Assembly (NCBI GenBank): GCA_020635905.1
Contig: JACJYV010000001.1
Span: 1,477,282 to 1,541,281, forward strand
Source of the DNA: Bacteroidia bacterium
GTDB taxonomy: Bacteria; Bacteroidota; Bacteroidia; J057; JADKCL01
DNA: 64,000 bases
Direction: 5' to 3'
Position numbers and translations under genes: made by a program. Shown in pieces: positions 35,953-45,300 of this stretch; position 1 is the stretch's first letter; each line of letters begins with the position of its first letter. Under the pieces are notes generated by a model. The model made no database searches. It saw nothing but the letters and a program-made list of their open reading frames with translations, and was not told where the DNA came from.

Positions 35953-38078
35953 AACCAAAAGGAACGGGCAAAACCGCAAACAATCCGACTACAGCCTTTA
36001 TTTTTGATAAGAATCAAAGTGATTTTTCGGAATTCAGTTCAAATTTTCAGATTTTGAAGTATCGTATTCCTTGGATGAAAGGAAATAAAGAAGCCCAACA
36101 TGCATTGATGCATAACTGGGCAAAGGGTAACATTTCTTCTCCTTACTACCTTCATTCACCCAAAAAAGAGTTATATATCCTGCTTCCAAACGATTCTGTC
36201 AATACTCTAATCAATTGCGAGGGAACTCCTTTATTTGCGGAAAAATTGAAACCATGGAATGTTTATTCCGATATTTTGATCAAACTAGTTTTGGCTGAAT
36301 ATTTTAGTAAAAGTCCCAGTTTTATATCATCCGAAAAGTTTTTTTTGTTTGCCAAAGCAGAAAAAGGGCAAAAATATGCCTTAGTTTATTGTATTCGGCT
36401 TGCTAAAAAAAGGAGCGAGAATTTCTCTGATGAATTCATTGTTCAGGGATTTGCTACAAGATTTAAAAAGGTCACTCTTGAAGAATATTTAACTTATTAT
36501 TCACGAAAACAGGTTCCTTACGGAATTGAATTCCATCGGAATAAGCAAGTTTTCCTAAGACAATTAAAAGTCTCCGAAATTAGTCAACACAAGGGGGGAA
36601 TTTTCCTTCATCTTCCTCCTAAATGGGAGAAATCAAGCATGAGTTTCCATTCCGTGGACTCTTTGAATAAGTTTAACCTTAGCAGAGGGGCGCTTCTCCA
36701 ATCTTTTATTGATAGTTTTATTTCTCACCTTAAAGCGCATGGGATATCAGCTTCTCAAAGAAAAGCTAAATTAATTCAGGTTAGCTCCTCATACCAAACT
36801 GCTACAATTAACTTAAAAGGTTTTAAAGTTGGATTAATTGATGCCAGATTTAACCCCAGTTTCCCCTTAAATGAAATGGTAACCCTTCCAGAAAATCTGA
36901 TAAAAAATGTTTCTTTGGTACCTAAAACTCTGGATCGATTTGAAAAGGATCTACCACTTCTGTTTGCAATGGATTATGGAAAAAATGCCTTTGAGGAAGG
37001 TGGAATTTTGGCAGGGAAATCTGATCCTTATTTCACCTTAAAATCAAATCCTGATTTCAGCAAAATTCCCACTCAAGGATTAAAAATAGAAGATCTCGAC
37101 CGTAGGCAAAATGGCAATCAATTCGAAAGCAAAACCTTCAAAAATCTCAAAAGAAATATTGAAATATCAGTCAATCAACTCGCGCTAAAAGCAGCAATAT
37201 TGGGTTTTAATTTTGAAACCTCCAGGCTTCCTCATGTTGAACTTCTAAAGGAAAAAGTTTATGTCCAAAAAGAATGGGCGTTTTATTTAAAAAATGGGAA
37301 ACTTGTCATCCAGCAAACCCAAAGCAGGGCAAAACTTGTCCAATTGTTGACTGAGATATCAAACATCTCTCATCCTGAAATGCTATTGAATGATATTTAT
37401 GAAAATGAAAACCCCTTCAAACTGGAATTCGATTCTGAATTTTTTGCGCCAAAAAACCCGACCATTTTTCACAGGGGCCAGTGCATTCAAATAATTGAAA
37501 CGCAGGAAAAAGTCCTTTATGAAGAAAACATTATTAAGGAAAGGCTCGCCAAACGTGAAGCAAAAATACCAAAAGCTAAATTCCTGAGCTCAAAAAATGA
37601 TCATGTTTCTTTGCAAATGAACCAGTTTATTAAAAACTTCTTCCCGCAGGAATTCCTTTCTTACGAAGAAATTCTTTCAGCAATCGGAAAGAACCTTCCT
37701 GAAACGATCTTAAAAAGGAATAATGATACCTATTTAAGGAAATACCTTAAGGATTGCTGCGGAATTGATTTGATGGGAAAAAGAGAAGGTGGCATTTTTG
37801 GCATTTTCCAAGGCATATGGTTTGAAGAAGAAAACCAACAATATTTTGTTGGGAGACAACAAGGAAGAAAACCAACCCAGGAGAACACCTTTCAACTTCG
37901 TAAAATCCACCAACTAAGAGGGGAATTCTCCCCAGACCAATTCTTTCCATTATTAATGGTGGATTTTATTCGGCATAACGAATGGACCGTCCTCCCTTAC
38001 CCCTTTAGATTAATTCAGATGAAAATGGAACTTAAGGAACAAGCCATAAAAAACAACATTTATGAGCACGAGAAGTGA
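35949..38078 (+). CDS. hypothetical protein, possible divergent pPIWI-RE-like component
   Basis: 709 residues with no clear named domain. The C-terminal 110 residues follow the order seen at the end of pPIWI-RE proteins: a strand with YFVGRQ, a variable segment, then a helix-strand-helix with TVLPYPFRLIQMKMELKE, compared with the LPLPLHLA-type ending of that family. The remainder is mixed alpha/beta and lysine-rich. I cannot identify the conserved Arg and Glu that define pPIWI-RE, so the call rests on this short similarity and the helicase-REase gene upstream. Any PIWI fold here may be catalytically inactive. It overlaps the next gene by 17 nt. Confidence 0.35.
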   Translation: MKPKGTGKTANNPTTAFIFDKNQSDFSEFSSNFQILKYRIPWMKGNKEAQHALMHNWAKGNISSPYYLHSPKKELYILLPNDSVNTLINCEGTPLFAEKLKPWNVYSDILIKLVLAEYFSKSPSFISSEKFFLFAKAEKGQKYALVYCIRLAKKRSENFSDEFIVQGFATRFKKVTLEEYLTYYSRKQVPYGIEFHRNKQVFLRQLKVSEISQHKGGIFLHLPPKWEKSSMSFHSVDSLNKFNLSRGALLQSFIDSFISHLKAHGISASQRKAKLIQVSSSYQTATINLKGFKVGLIDARFNPSFPLNEMVTLPENLIKNVSLVPKTLDRFEKDLPLLFAMDYGKNAFEEGGILAGKSDPYFTLKSNPDFSKIPTQGLKIEDLDRRQNGNQFESKTFKNLKRNIEISVNQLALKAAILGFNFETSRLPHVELLKEKVYVQKEWAFYLKNGKLVIQQTQSRAKLVQLLTEISNISHPEMLLNDIYENENPFKLEFDSEFFAPKNPTIFHRGQCIQIIETQEKVLYEENIIKERLAKREAKIPKAKFLSSKNDHVSLQMNQFIKNFFPQEFLSYEEILSAIGKNLPETILKRNNDTYLRKYLKDCCGIDLMGKREGGIFGIFQGIWFEEENQQYFVGRQQGRKPTQENTFQLRKIHQLRGEFSPDQFFPLLMVDFIRHNEWTVLPYPFRLIQMKMELKEQAIKNNIYEHEK

Positions 38079-39678
38079 TTATATAAAAATCAATAAGGCG
38101 ATCTTTGACCATTTCTTTAATGATCGCACAGTAGGTGAAAAGGTTATTTTGGCCCTGGATAACCCCACCATGGAAATTATAGCAACCAAGCTCAATTTCA
38201 CCCCAAAGCAGGTGCTTGAAATTCTTAAAAAAAGCCTTGAGACCGGTGGTTGGAGCTGGACTCTAAAGGAAGATGATGGAATTCCCCTACTCTTTGGCCT
38301 GGTTGGACTTCAATGTTATGCCGGTTTCCAAATGGAAAGAGGAGACCATTTTTCGGAAAACGCATTTCTCCCCCAGCTCAACACATTACTTGGTTTTCCA
38401 GAGTGGGACAATAACCCGATCCAGCAACTTTTCAGAGCTCATCAGGAAAAGGTATGGAATGATTACATAGGATTCCTTCAAGATAAAGGGTATTTAATAA
38501 ATCTGCCACGAAAAAAGGCTGGGAAAGGCAAATTTGTTCAATATCCCATTTCACAAGTTTTAATGAACACCCATGATCTCCAGGTTTTTTCTAACTGGTT
38601 CCTCGAAATAGGTTTACGCCCTGGAGAATTCATATGCAAAAAAGATTTTCTTGAGCTCGTTGATTTTTACCAGATTCCAAGTAATCCACTTTGGCTTACC
38701 CCACACTCGATCAGGATGCGCGATAGAAGGAATCCATACCAAGACTCAATTCTTGAAGACCAAATATTCAACTATTTTCTCCAATGGGATGGAAATACAC
38801 ATAAAAATGATCATGTCACTCAAAAAGAGGGAAAGAGCAATCCCAATAAAGTTGATTCAGAGATGATTCTTGCATTAGAGCTTGAAGAAGACCCTGTTAT
38901 AAAATTGTATGATTCAAAAAACCGGGAGTTAAAACAATTTGAGATTAATGGACAAATCATTAATGATATAAACAAGGAATACCCTCTGCCCCACTTCAAA
39001 AACAAATACATACTTTTTTCAAAGGACGAAACATACAATGACTATTTAGAAACAAGATTCCTATCCATAGGCGATGAATGCGCAGTCCTTTCCGAAAGGC
39101 TCCCGGAACTTGCATTTTTATTGAGAAAAGAACCGAGGAAAATTGATGGAATTTCAATTCATTTTTTCACTTTGACTAAGGATCTGGCCAGGAGAATACA
39201 TATTAATGGAATAAAAAAGTCAGGAAATCCATTTTTCCTAAAGTATGGGATAAAAGTTGGACGGAAATGCTGGCTGGAGGGTGCTGGACCAGAAGTTGAA
39301 TTCCAAGGTTCAATCGACCGATTTTGGCTTAATGGGAAATCATTGGAGGTAAATGAAAGTTGTTATCAATTAAAGGACCTTCCTGCGGGAACCTTTTGGA
39401 TTAAAATTGCGGAATATCCTCCCTATAAATTCAATATTGAAAGAGCTATTGGGCTGCAAAGGGTATTAAAAGCTACTTCAGGTTGGAACCTTACAAAATG
39501 GGAACCAGTAGACTCTAAACCCAACCTTATTGGTTGCATAGTCACTGAAAATCAACCCAGAGAATCCATAACTCAAGAATGGATAAAACAAAATCTGGGC
39601 CAAAGAAACCGAATTTCAAGCTCAAATATTGTACTAAATGCGCTAAGTAGAAAGAACAATGGAAATATCAGAAAATAA
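38062..39678 (+). CDS. hypothetical protein, possible N-terminal HTH
   Basis: 538 residues, function unknown. Residues about 30-62 (TMEIIATKLNFTPKQVLEIL) look like a helix-turn-helix. The next 130 residues are helical and rich in aromatic residues. The C-terminal half is beta-rich. There is no signal peptide or membrane segment. It overlaps both neighbours (17 and 20 nt), so stoichiometric expression with them is likely, as for a multi-protein complex. Confidence 0.55.
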   Translation: MSTRSDYIKINKAIFDHFFNDRTVGEKVILALDNPTMEIIATKLNFTPKQVLEILKKSLETGGWSWTLKEDDGIPLLFGLVGLQCYAGFQMERGDHFSENAFLPQLNTLLGFPEWDNNPIQQLFRAHQEKVWNDYIGFLQDKGYLINLPRKKAGKGKFVQYPISQVLMNTHDLQVFSNWFLEIGLRPGEFICKKDFLELVDFYQIPSNPLWLTPHSIRMRDRRNPYQDSILEDQIFNYFLQWDGNTHKNDHVTQKEGKSNPNKVDSEMILALELEEDPVIKLYDSKNRELKQFEINGQIINDINKEYPLPHFKNKYILFSKDETYNDYLETRFLSIGDECAVLSERLPELAFLLRKEPRKIDGISIHFFTLTKDLARRIHINGIKKSGNPFFLKYGIKVGRKCWLEGAGPEVEFQGSIDRFWLNGKSLEVNESCYQLKDLPAGTFWIKIAEYPPYKFNIERAIGLQRVLKATSGWNLTKWEPVDSKPNLIGCIVTENQPRESITQEWIKQNLGQRNRISSSNIVLNALSRKNNGNIRK

Positions 39679-41443
39679 AGAAAAAGTTTGGGGCATCGTG
39701 GCCGAAAAAAAAGGTAATAATTCCGCAAGGATAAAAATATTTGCCAGGGAAGAAAAAGGATTTCGAGTTGATTTTGATATCAAGGAATCATTTCCTCCCT
39801 ATGGTTATGTTTTTGCAAATTCCTTTTTCGAGGCCTTTCCTTCCTTCCTTATCGGAACCATTATCCAGTTTTATGCGATCCCAAATTTTGGGGTGGAGCA
39901 AGGTGAAGGAAGAGATGAATGGAAGCTTGACCCAAACTTAAACCCAAAGCCCAAACCAACTGGTTTTAGAGTTTTCGAGACCCAATCAAACCCTTGGAAA
40001 ACAGAGGGCGTTTTAGATCTGGGCGTACTGGAAAAGGAAAATTTTCTATCTGAAATACCTTTTTTAATCTTTCATAATGAGCAATTTATTGGCCCGTTAA
40101 AGTCGGAAAATGGGAAAATCTTCCCAACCTTTAAAAAGGAAGTCAAAATATGGAAGTCGGATTCTCAGCTAATATATTCTTGGTCCGACAATCAATTTAT
40201 TCTGGAAGAACCCAAAACTCCCCCCATTGGAATCGCGGATTCGATGGATGGCCCTCAATTACAAAAATGGTTTCTTGAAAAAGTTAAGCCTCTTGCAAGC
40301 AACTGGATTAAAGAATTGGATTCAAAAACGAACTGGCGAATTGAATTATCTGGGCTATTGGAAAATAATGCAGATCAATTATTTAATATTAGACTTAAAC
40401 GAATAATAAACACTTTTGACACCCTGGAGTTGGACAAGAATTCACTTATCGAACTTTCAAAAGGTTCCCAGGAATTTCAGGCGATATTTGAAAGGACCCT
40501 CCTTTCAATGCAAAAGGACTTTAAGGCGGAGATTCAATCCGCTATTGACGCCGAGAAAGAAAACCTTAAGACCATTGAAAGGAGTATTCAAGCCCAAAAA
40601 GATACCTTAGAGAAAATCGAGCAAGAGATTATTTCTCAAAAAACAGACCTCAAATACATTGAACAGAATCGGGCTAGATTAATCCAGGATTTTAAGCTTT
40701 TTACGGAAATAAATTCAGGCGTTATTTTGCCCAATATTGAATCCGCGGGCCAGAAAATCCAGCTTTCTTCAATAGAAATTGGAGAAAAGCCTTACTCATC
40801 ATCCAAACAATTTTTCCAGGAATTCCAGTTTCATCTCCAAAAACTTGGGATCTCAAACAAAAGAATTGAACGTCAAATTTTGGGACTACTTTCTAACTTC
40901 AGGTGCATTTTCATTCCTGACACCAGAGTTGGAGTCGCTCTTGCAAGGGCAATAGGAAAAACCAAATTCATTATCCAACAAGTTGAGCCTGATTGGATAA
41001 AATTTGAGTTTTGCTGGAGGAATGGGTTAAGCGACATACTGGATTCGTGCTTGAATTTTCCAAACCAGATACATCTATTGATTATTCAGGATATTAATCT
41101 TGCCAGCCCGGAATGTTGGGCAAGGCCATTGTTGGATATGAATTTAGGGATCAGAGATTTTTTCCCAAACTCAAAATACAACTGGCCCTCGAATTTGTGG
41201 ATCCTTTGCACAAAACAACCTGCTCAGGAACCAGAAAACATTGGATTACCACTATTTGGGAGGACATTTGAAGGTTGGGCGGGATTGGCCTACTCGTTGG
41301 AGCCAGCCAAAGAAGTCGATTCTTCCATTGAAACCTCTGCCTACCTGACCCCAGAGCTGGTAAATATCTCATGGAAGGTTCCTATTAGTGAAATTAACTA
41401 CGATGAAATAAAACATTATATTGACATTGAAAAATCAACCTGA
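39659..41443 (+). CDS. coiled-coil protein with degenerate AAA+ (McrB-like) domain
   Basis: 594 residues. The N-terminal 200 residues are beta-rich and unknown. A long coiled coil spans about 280-347, with Glu/Lys/Gln heptads. The C-terminal part has the order of an AAA+ domain but with altered motifs: IFIPDTRVGVALARAIG where a P-loop should be (about 418-434), LLIIQDINLASPE with Gln-Asp in place of Asp-Glu (about 474-486), and a sensor-like NLWILCTKQP (about 512-521). It therefore probably does not hydrolyse ATP, and may act as a structural or recognition subunit. It overlaps the next gene by 23 nt. Confidence 0.5.
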   Translation: MEISENKEKVWGIVAEKKGNNSARIKIFAREEKGFRVDFDIKESFPPYGYVFANSFFEAFPSFLIGTIIQFYAIPNFGVEQGEGRDEWKLDPNLNPKPKPTGFRVFETQSNPWKTEGVLDLGVLEKENFLSEIPFLIFHNEQFIGPLKSENGKIFPTFKKEVKIWKSDSQLIYSWSDNQFILEEPKTPPIGIADSMDGPQLQKWFLEKVKPLASNWIKELDSKTNWRIELSGLLENNADQLFNIRLKRIINTFDTLELDKNSLIELSKGSQEFQAIFERTLLSMQKDFKAEIQSAIDAEKENLKTIERSIQAQKDTLEKIEQEIISQKTDLKYIEQNRARLIQDFKLFTEINSGVILPNIESAGQKIQLSSIEIGEKPYSSSKQFFQEFQFHLQKLGISNKRIERQILGLLSNFRCIFIPDTRVGVALARAIGKTKFIIQQVEPDWIKFEFCWRNGLSDILDSCLNFPNQIHLLIIQDINLASPECWARPLLDMNLGIRDFFPNSKYNWPSNLWILCTKQPAQEPENIGLPLFGRTFEGWAGLAYSLEPAKEVDSSIETSAYLTPELVNISWKVPISEINYDEIKHYIDIEKST

Positions 41444-42329
41444 GATATACTTCCTGCAAAAATTGGTGCTAAAACTTTTTAACCATCACCAAGAAAGTTC
41501 CCTGTCCTACGATAGGATCAAATTATTATGTCAAAATTTATGGCAACAAAACCGACTTGGAGGTGAAAGGAAATCTGCAGTTCATCAAATTTTTTTCCCA
41601 TTAGTTCGAAAGGGATTAATTGAATTTGTTGGAAATGGACGATACCAACTTGGACCTTGCGTTGCTATCCAATCCTTTGGATCCATTTCAATCATAAATC
41701 CCCCCATTCTTCCAGTATTAAGTATGGGACAGAAATTTGAATTGAACGGGATTTATAGATTTAAGAACCCATCTAAGGAATTAACCAACGAATTAAAAGA
41801 AATTGGAATCCCAATCCAACGCCCCTCTATCGCCAAAACTTTACGGTGCACCCCCTCGATATTGAAAGTGGTTCGTACTTTTCCTCAGGCTTTAATTCCT
41901 GATACTTCCGGATTTCAACTATTATCAACTCGAAATACCTGGGAACCAAATGTCCGAATCACTCCTCCGTCTCTGGTAAAAGCCTCAGATGAAGGTAATT
42001 CCAAAAGGTATCTGGGAGATCAAGACCATACGTGGTATGAAATCCCAAACCCCGCTCAAAATCCTGACGGAATCTATATTGCCATTCTTGCAAAAAAAAT
42101 ATTGACAGGGGAATCATTAGGTATCTCATATTCAAAATCCAAACATGAACTTAAAATAGATAAAATACATGTCCCAATTTTGATTGAAAGGATTCTACAC
42201 ATTCAATCCATCCAAGATCCCCAGGGAGTTGTGGAGCACAAATCAGGAATAACATTTAAGCACATTGATTATCCAATCTTTTATGAATTAAATCGAATTT
42301 TTCACCAAAAAATTACCATCCATGAATAA
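41421..42329 (+). CDS. hypothetical protein with possible N-terminal winged helix
   Basis: 302 residues. Residues about 15-85 (LFNHHQESSLSYDRIKLLCQ, FFPLVRKGLIEFVGNGRYQLG) suggest a winged helix ending in a beta hairpin. The rest is unknown. No ATG occurs before residue 102, and coding sense starts earlier, so a TTG start at 41421 (or 41427) is used. Its opening resembles that of the protein at 20447 in operon A. It overlaps the final helicase gene by 8 nt. Confidence 0.5.
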   Translation: MTLKNQPEIYFLQKLVLKLFNHHQESSLSYDRIKLLCQNLWQQNRLGGERKSAVHQIFFPLVRKGLIEFVGNGRYQLGPCVAIQSFGSISIINPPILPVLSMGQKFELNGIYRFKNPSKELTNELKEIGIPIQRPSIAKTLRCTPSILKVVRTFPQALIPDTSGFQLLSTRNTWEPNVRITPPSLVKASDEGNSKRYLGDQDHTWYEIPNPAQNPDGIYIAILAKKILTGESLGISYSKSKHELKIDKIHVPILIERILHIQSIQDPQGVVEHKSGITFKHIDYPIFYELNRIFHQKITIHE

Positions 42330-45300
42330 CCCATACAGCATTTGGAAAGAGCTCAGAAGCATCTTCCTGAAATATATTGATAGTGGCCTTCCTCTTAGAA
42401 TAGACGGCTATAAAGAAGAAAGAAAAGCGCTTTATAGCCTTGATGGAGTAATTTGTAGGAATCCAATCCTGGAATTGGTTCCGGTTTATGATGAAATAAT
42501 GACCGTCAATGAAGCTTGCAAAAAATATGGGATTGCCGAAGAATTTTCTGACTTTGTAAGATGCGGGCTTTTTCAGGATGGTGAGAATGGCCCAAGAAAG
42601 CTCTATCAGCATCAGGCAGATTCGATAAAATTTGCAGTACAGGAAGGCAAACACATTATTGCTACCACAGGCACCGGGTCCGGGAAAACAGAATGCTTTT
42701 TATTGCCGATAATTTCGGATTTGATCAGGGAATCAAAGTCTTGGGAAAAGAATAGGACCCGGGCAATTAGATCTCTAATCCTATATCCGCTAAATGCTCT
42801 GGCGGAGGATCAAATGGTAAGACTAAGGACTGCCCTAAACAGTAAAAATGAAACGAATTCCGGTGCCCTAAATTGGTTGGATGAAAACAGAAATGGCCAC
42901 CGATTCTTTTTTGGCAGATATACAGGCATAACCCCGATTAGCGGTTCAAAAGGAAAAAAAGGGGCGAAGTCCCGTCACAGTGAGATAAAAAAGAAATTTG
43001 AGAAGGACTGGATTGCGACAAAAAAAGCGGCCAAAGAAAATGAGAAATTACTTTACCATGTAACTTCCATGGATTCTGATAGTGCAGAAATGTGGGACCG
43101 GTGGTCCATGCAAGATTCTCCTCCAGATATTTTAGTGACGAATTACAGCATGCTAAATATCATGCTAATGAGGAACCTTGAAGAACCTATTTTTGAACAG
43201 ACAAAATTATGGCTTCAGGAAAATCCCGAAAATAAATTCCATTTGGTCATTGATGAACTCCATTCATATCGTGGTACAGCAGGAACTGAGGTTGCATACC
43301 TGGTGCGTCTCCTTTTGGAAAGATTGGGGCTCAAGCCAGATTCAAACCAAGTCCAGTTTCTTTGTTCGAGTGCTTCCATGGAAAAGAGTGAAAAAACCAA
43401 AGCTTTCCTATGCGAATTTTTCGGAACAGAAAAAGCAAAATTTGAATCCGATTTTGAAATATTACAGGATCCTGCTCCAAAATCGATAAAAACGCCGTCA
43501 AGGTTAATGATTCCAGACCACGTGTTTATTGATTTTGCGAAAGGATACCAATTAAATCCCCATGACGCCGAGGCTGCCTTATTGAAATACTCCAGGTGCT
43601 CAAATTTCAACGAAATAATTCATGAATTCGAAATTCTGGAGAACTTAAATCTTGCCATGGCAAGATTTAAGGGAAAGCCCATTGCAACAGAATTTGATCA
43701 AATTGCGGAAAACTTATTTCCAAATTCACCGGACCCAAAGCAAGCTTTGGAAGGCTTGATCATTATTCTATGCGAAGGGAAATCGGATTCAGGCGCAGCA
43801 CTCCAAAAGATCAGGAGTCATTATTTTTTCCGAAATATTGAAGGGCTTTGGGCTTGCACAAATTCAAATTGCAATGAAATTGATCCCTCCTTCCATTTTT
43901 CCGGGAGAAAACTTGGTAAGCTCTATCGAAAACCTCGTTCATCATGCAAATGTGGGGGAATCGTATTGGAGGCCTTGCTTTGTCGGAGGTGTGGAGAGAT
44001 TTATCTAGGCGGATACCAGGGGAATGACAACGGGATAAGGTTCATTTCTCTCGAAAAAGATGTCAGAGAGGACAAGCCTATCTACAAAACACTGTTCTTC
44101 GGCCCTGCACCCACAGATTGCAATTGGAAATCGGTGAATTTTGATTGTTTTTCTGGAAAAATCTCGATGGGAAGAACAGATGAGTATAGCATTTTCAACC
44201 AGGATGATGATTACAGCCATCAATATCCAAACCATTGCATCCAATGTGACCATAAAGAAAGCTTAAGTGACAAGAGAAAACTTACCCCAATTGGGAGGCA
44301 TTACACAGGTGTTCAAAAAGTGAACCAGGTAATGGCAGATGCACTTATGCGGTCCCTGAAATCATCAGCAGACGAGCCCAAACTTGTCCTTTTTTCAGAT
44401 AGCCGACAGGCCGCAGCCAAACTATCTGCTGGAATTGAGCTTGATCATTACCGGGATTCACTCAGGCAGATAATTCTAACTTCACTTGAAGACGAAGATT
44501 TGAACAAAACAATTTTAAAAAAATTGCGCGTATCAGGCAGGGGCAGCCTTTCAGATGATGAAAAAGTTTTGTTTAAATTCTTACGGGAAAATCCAGATTA
44601 CAAAACCTGGCTTAACATCATCGACGATTTAGAGCATGATGATGCATCTCAGGAAGACGAACTCAAGTTAAATGATTTCCTTGCATCAAAATCTGATGTT
44701 CGAATAACCCAAATTGAGACCAGGGTTTGGGATAAATTGATCAGGCTGGGAATAAATCCCGCTGGTCCACACCCTTCGGTTTCTTATCACGTCAGCGGGC
44801 AATCCTGGAAAGAATTTTATGATTGGACTACATTTTCTGTGCGAAAAGACCTGGGTCTGGAAAACAAATTTGTGGAAACCCAACACTTTTCCCTTTCTAA
44901 GGAGATTTTGGTTTCGATTTTTTCCCACAATAAAAGGTCTTTTGAGTCCTTGAAACAAGGAAAAATAATCAGTATCCCTTGCTCTGGAGATCCAATCTTT
45001 CAGGAGTTTATAAATTCAATAATCAGGCTATTGGGCGAAAAGTGGCGAATAAAAGGATATGGGGATTTGAAATACAGGGTTAACGGATGGCCTAAACAAG
45101 TGCGCAGCTTTACAAAAACTGTTTTCGGAAAATCAAACCATCCCAGGCTTGATGAAGCTAAAGAATTTCTCCTTTCAAACCGGATACTGGACAAAGAAGA
45201 TAATATGGTCTTGACCGGTCACAACTTGAGCTTTAGCCCGGCTATCCCATCTCATTCAATTTGGATTTGCACACAATGCAATACCCCTCACTTGCAAAGG

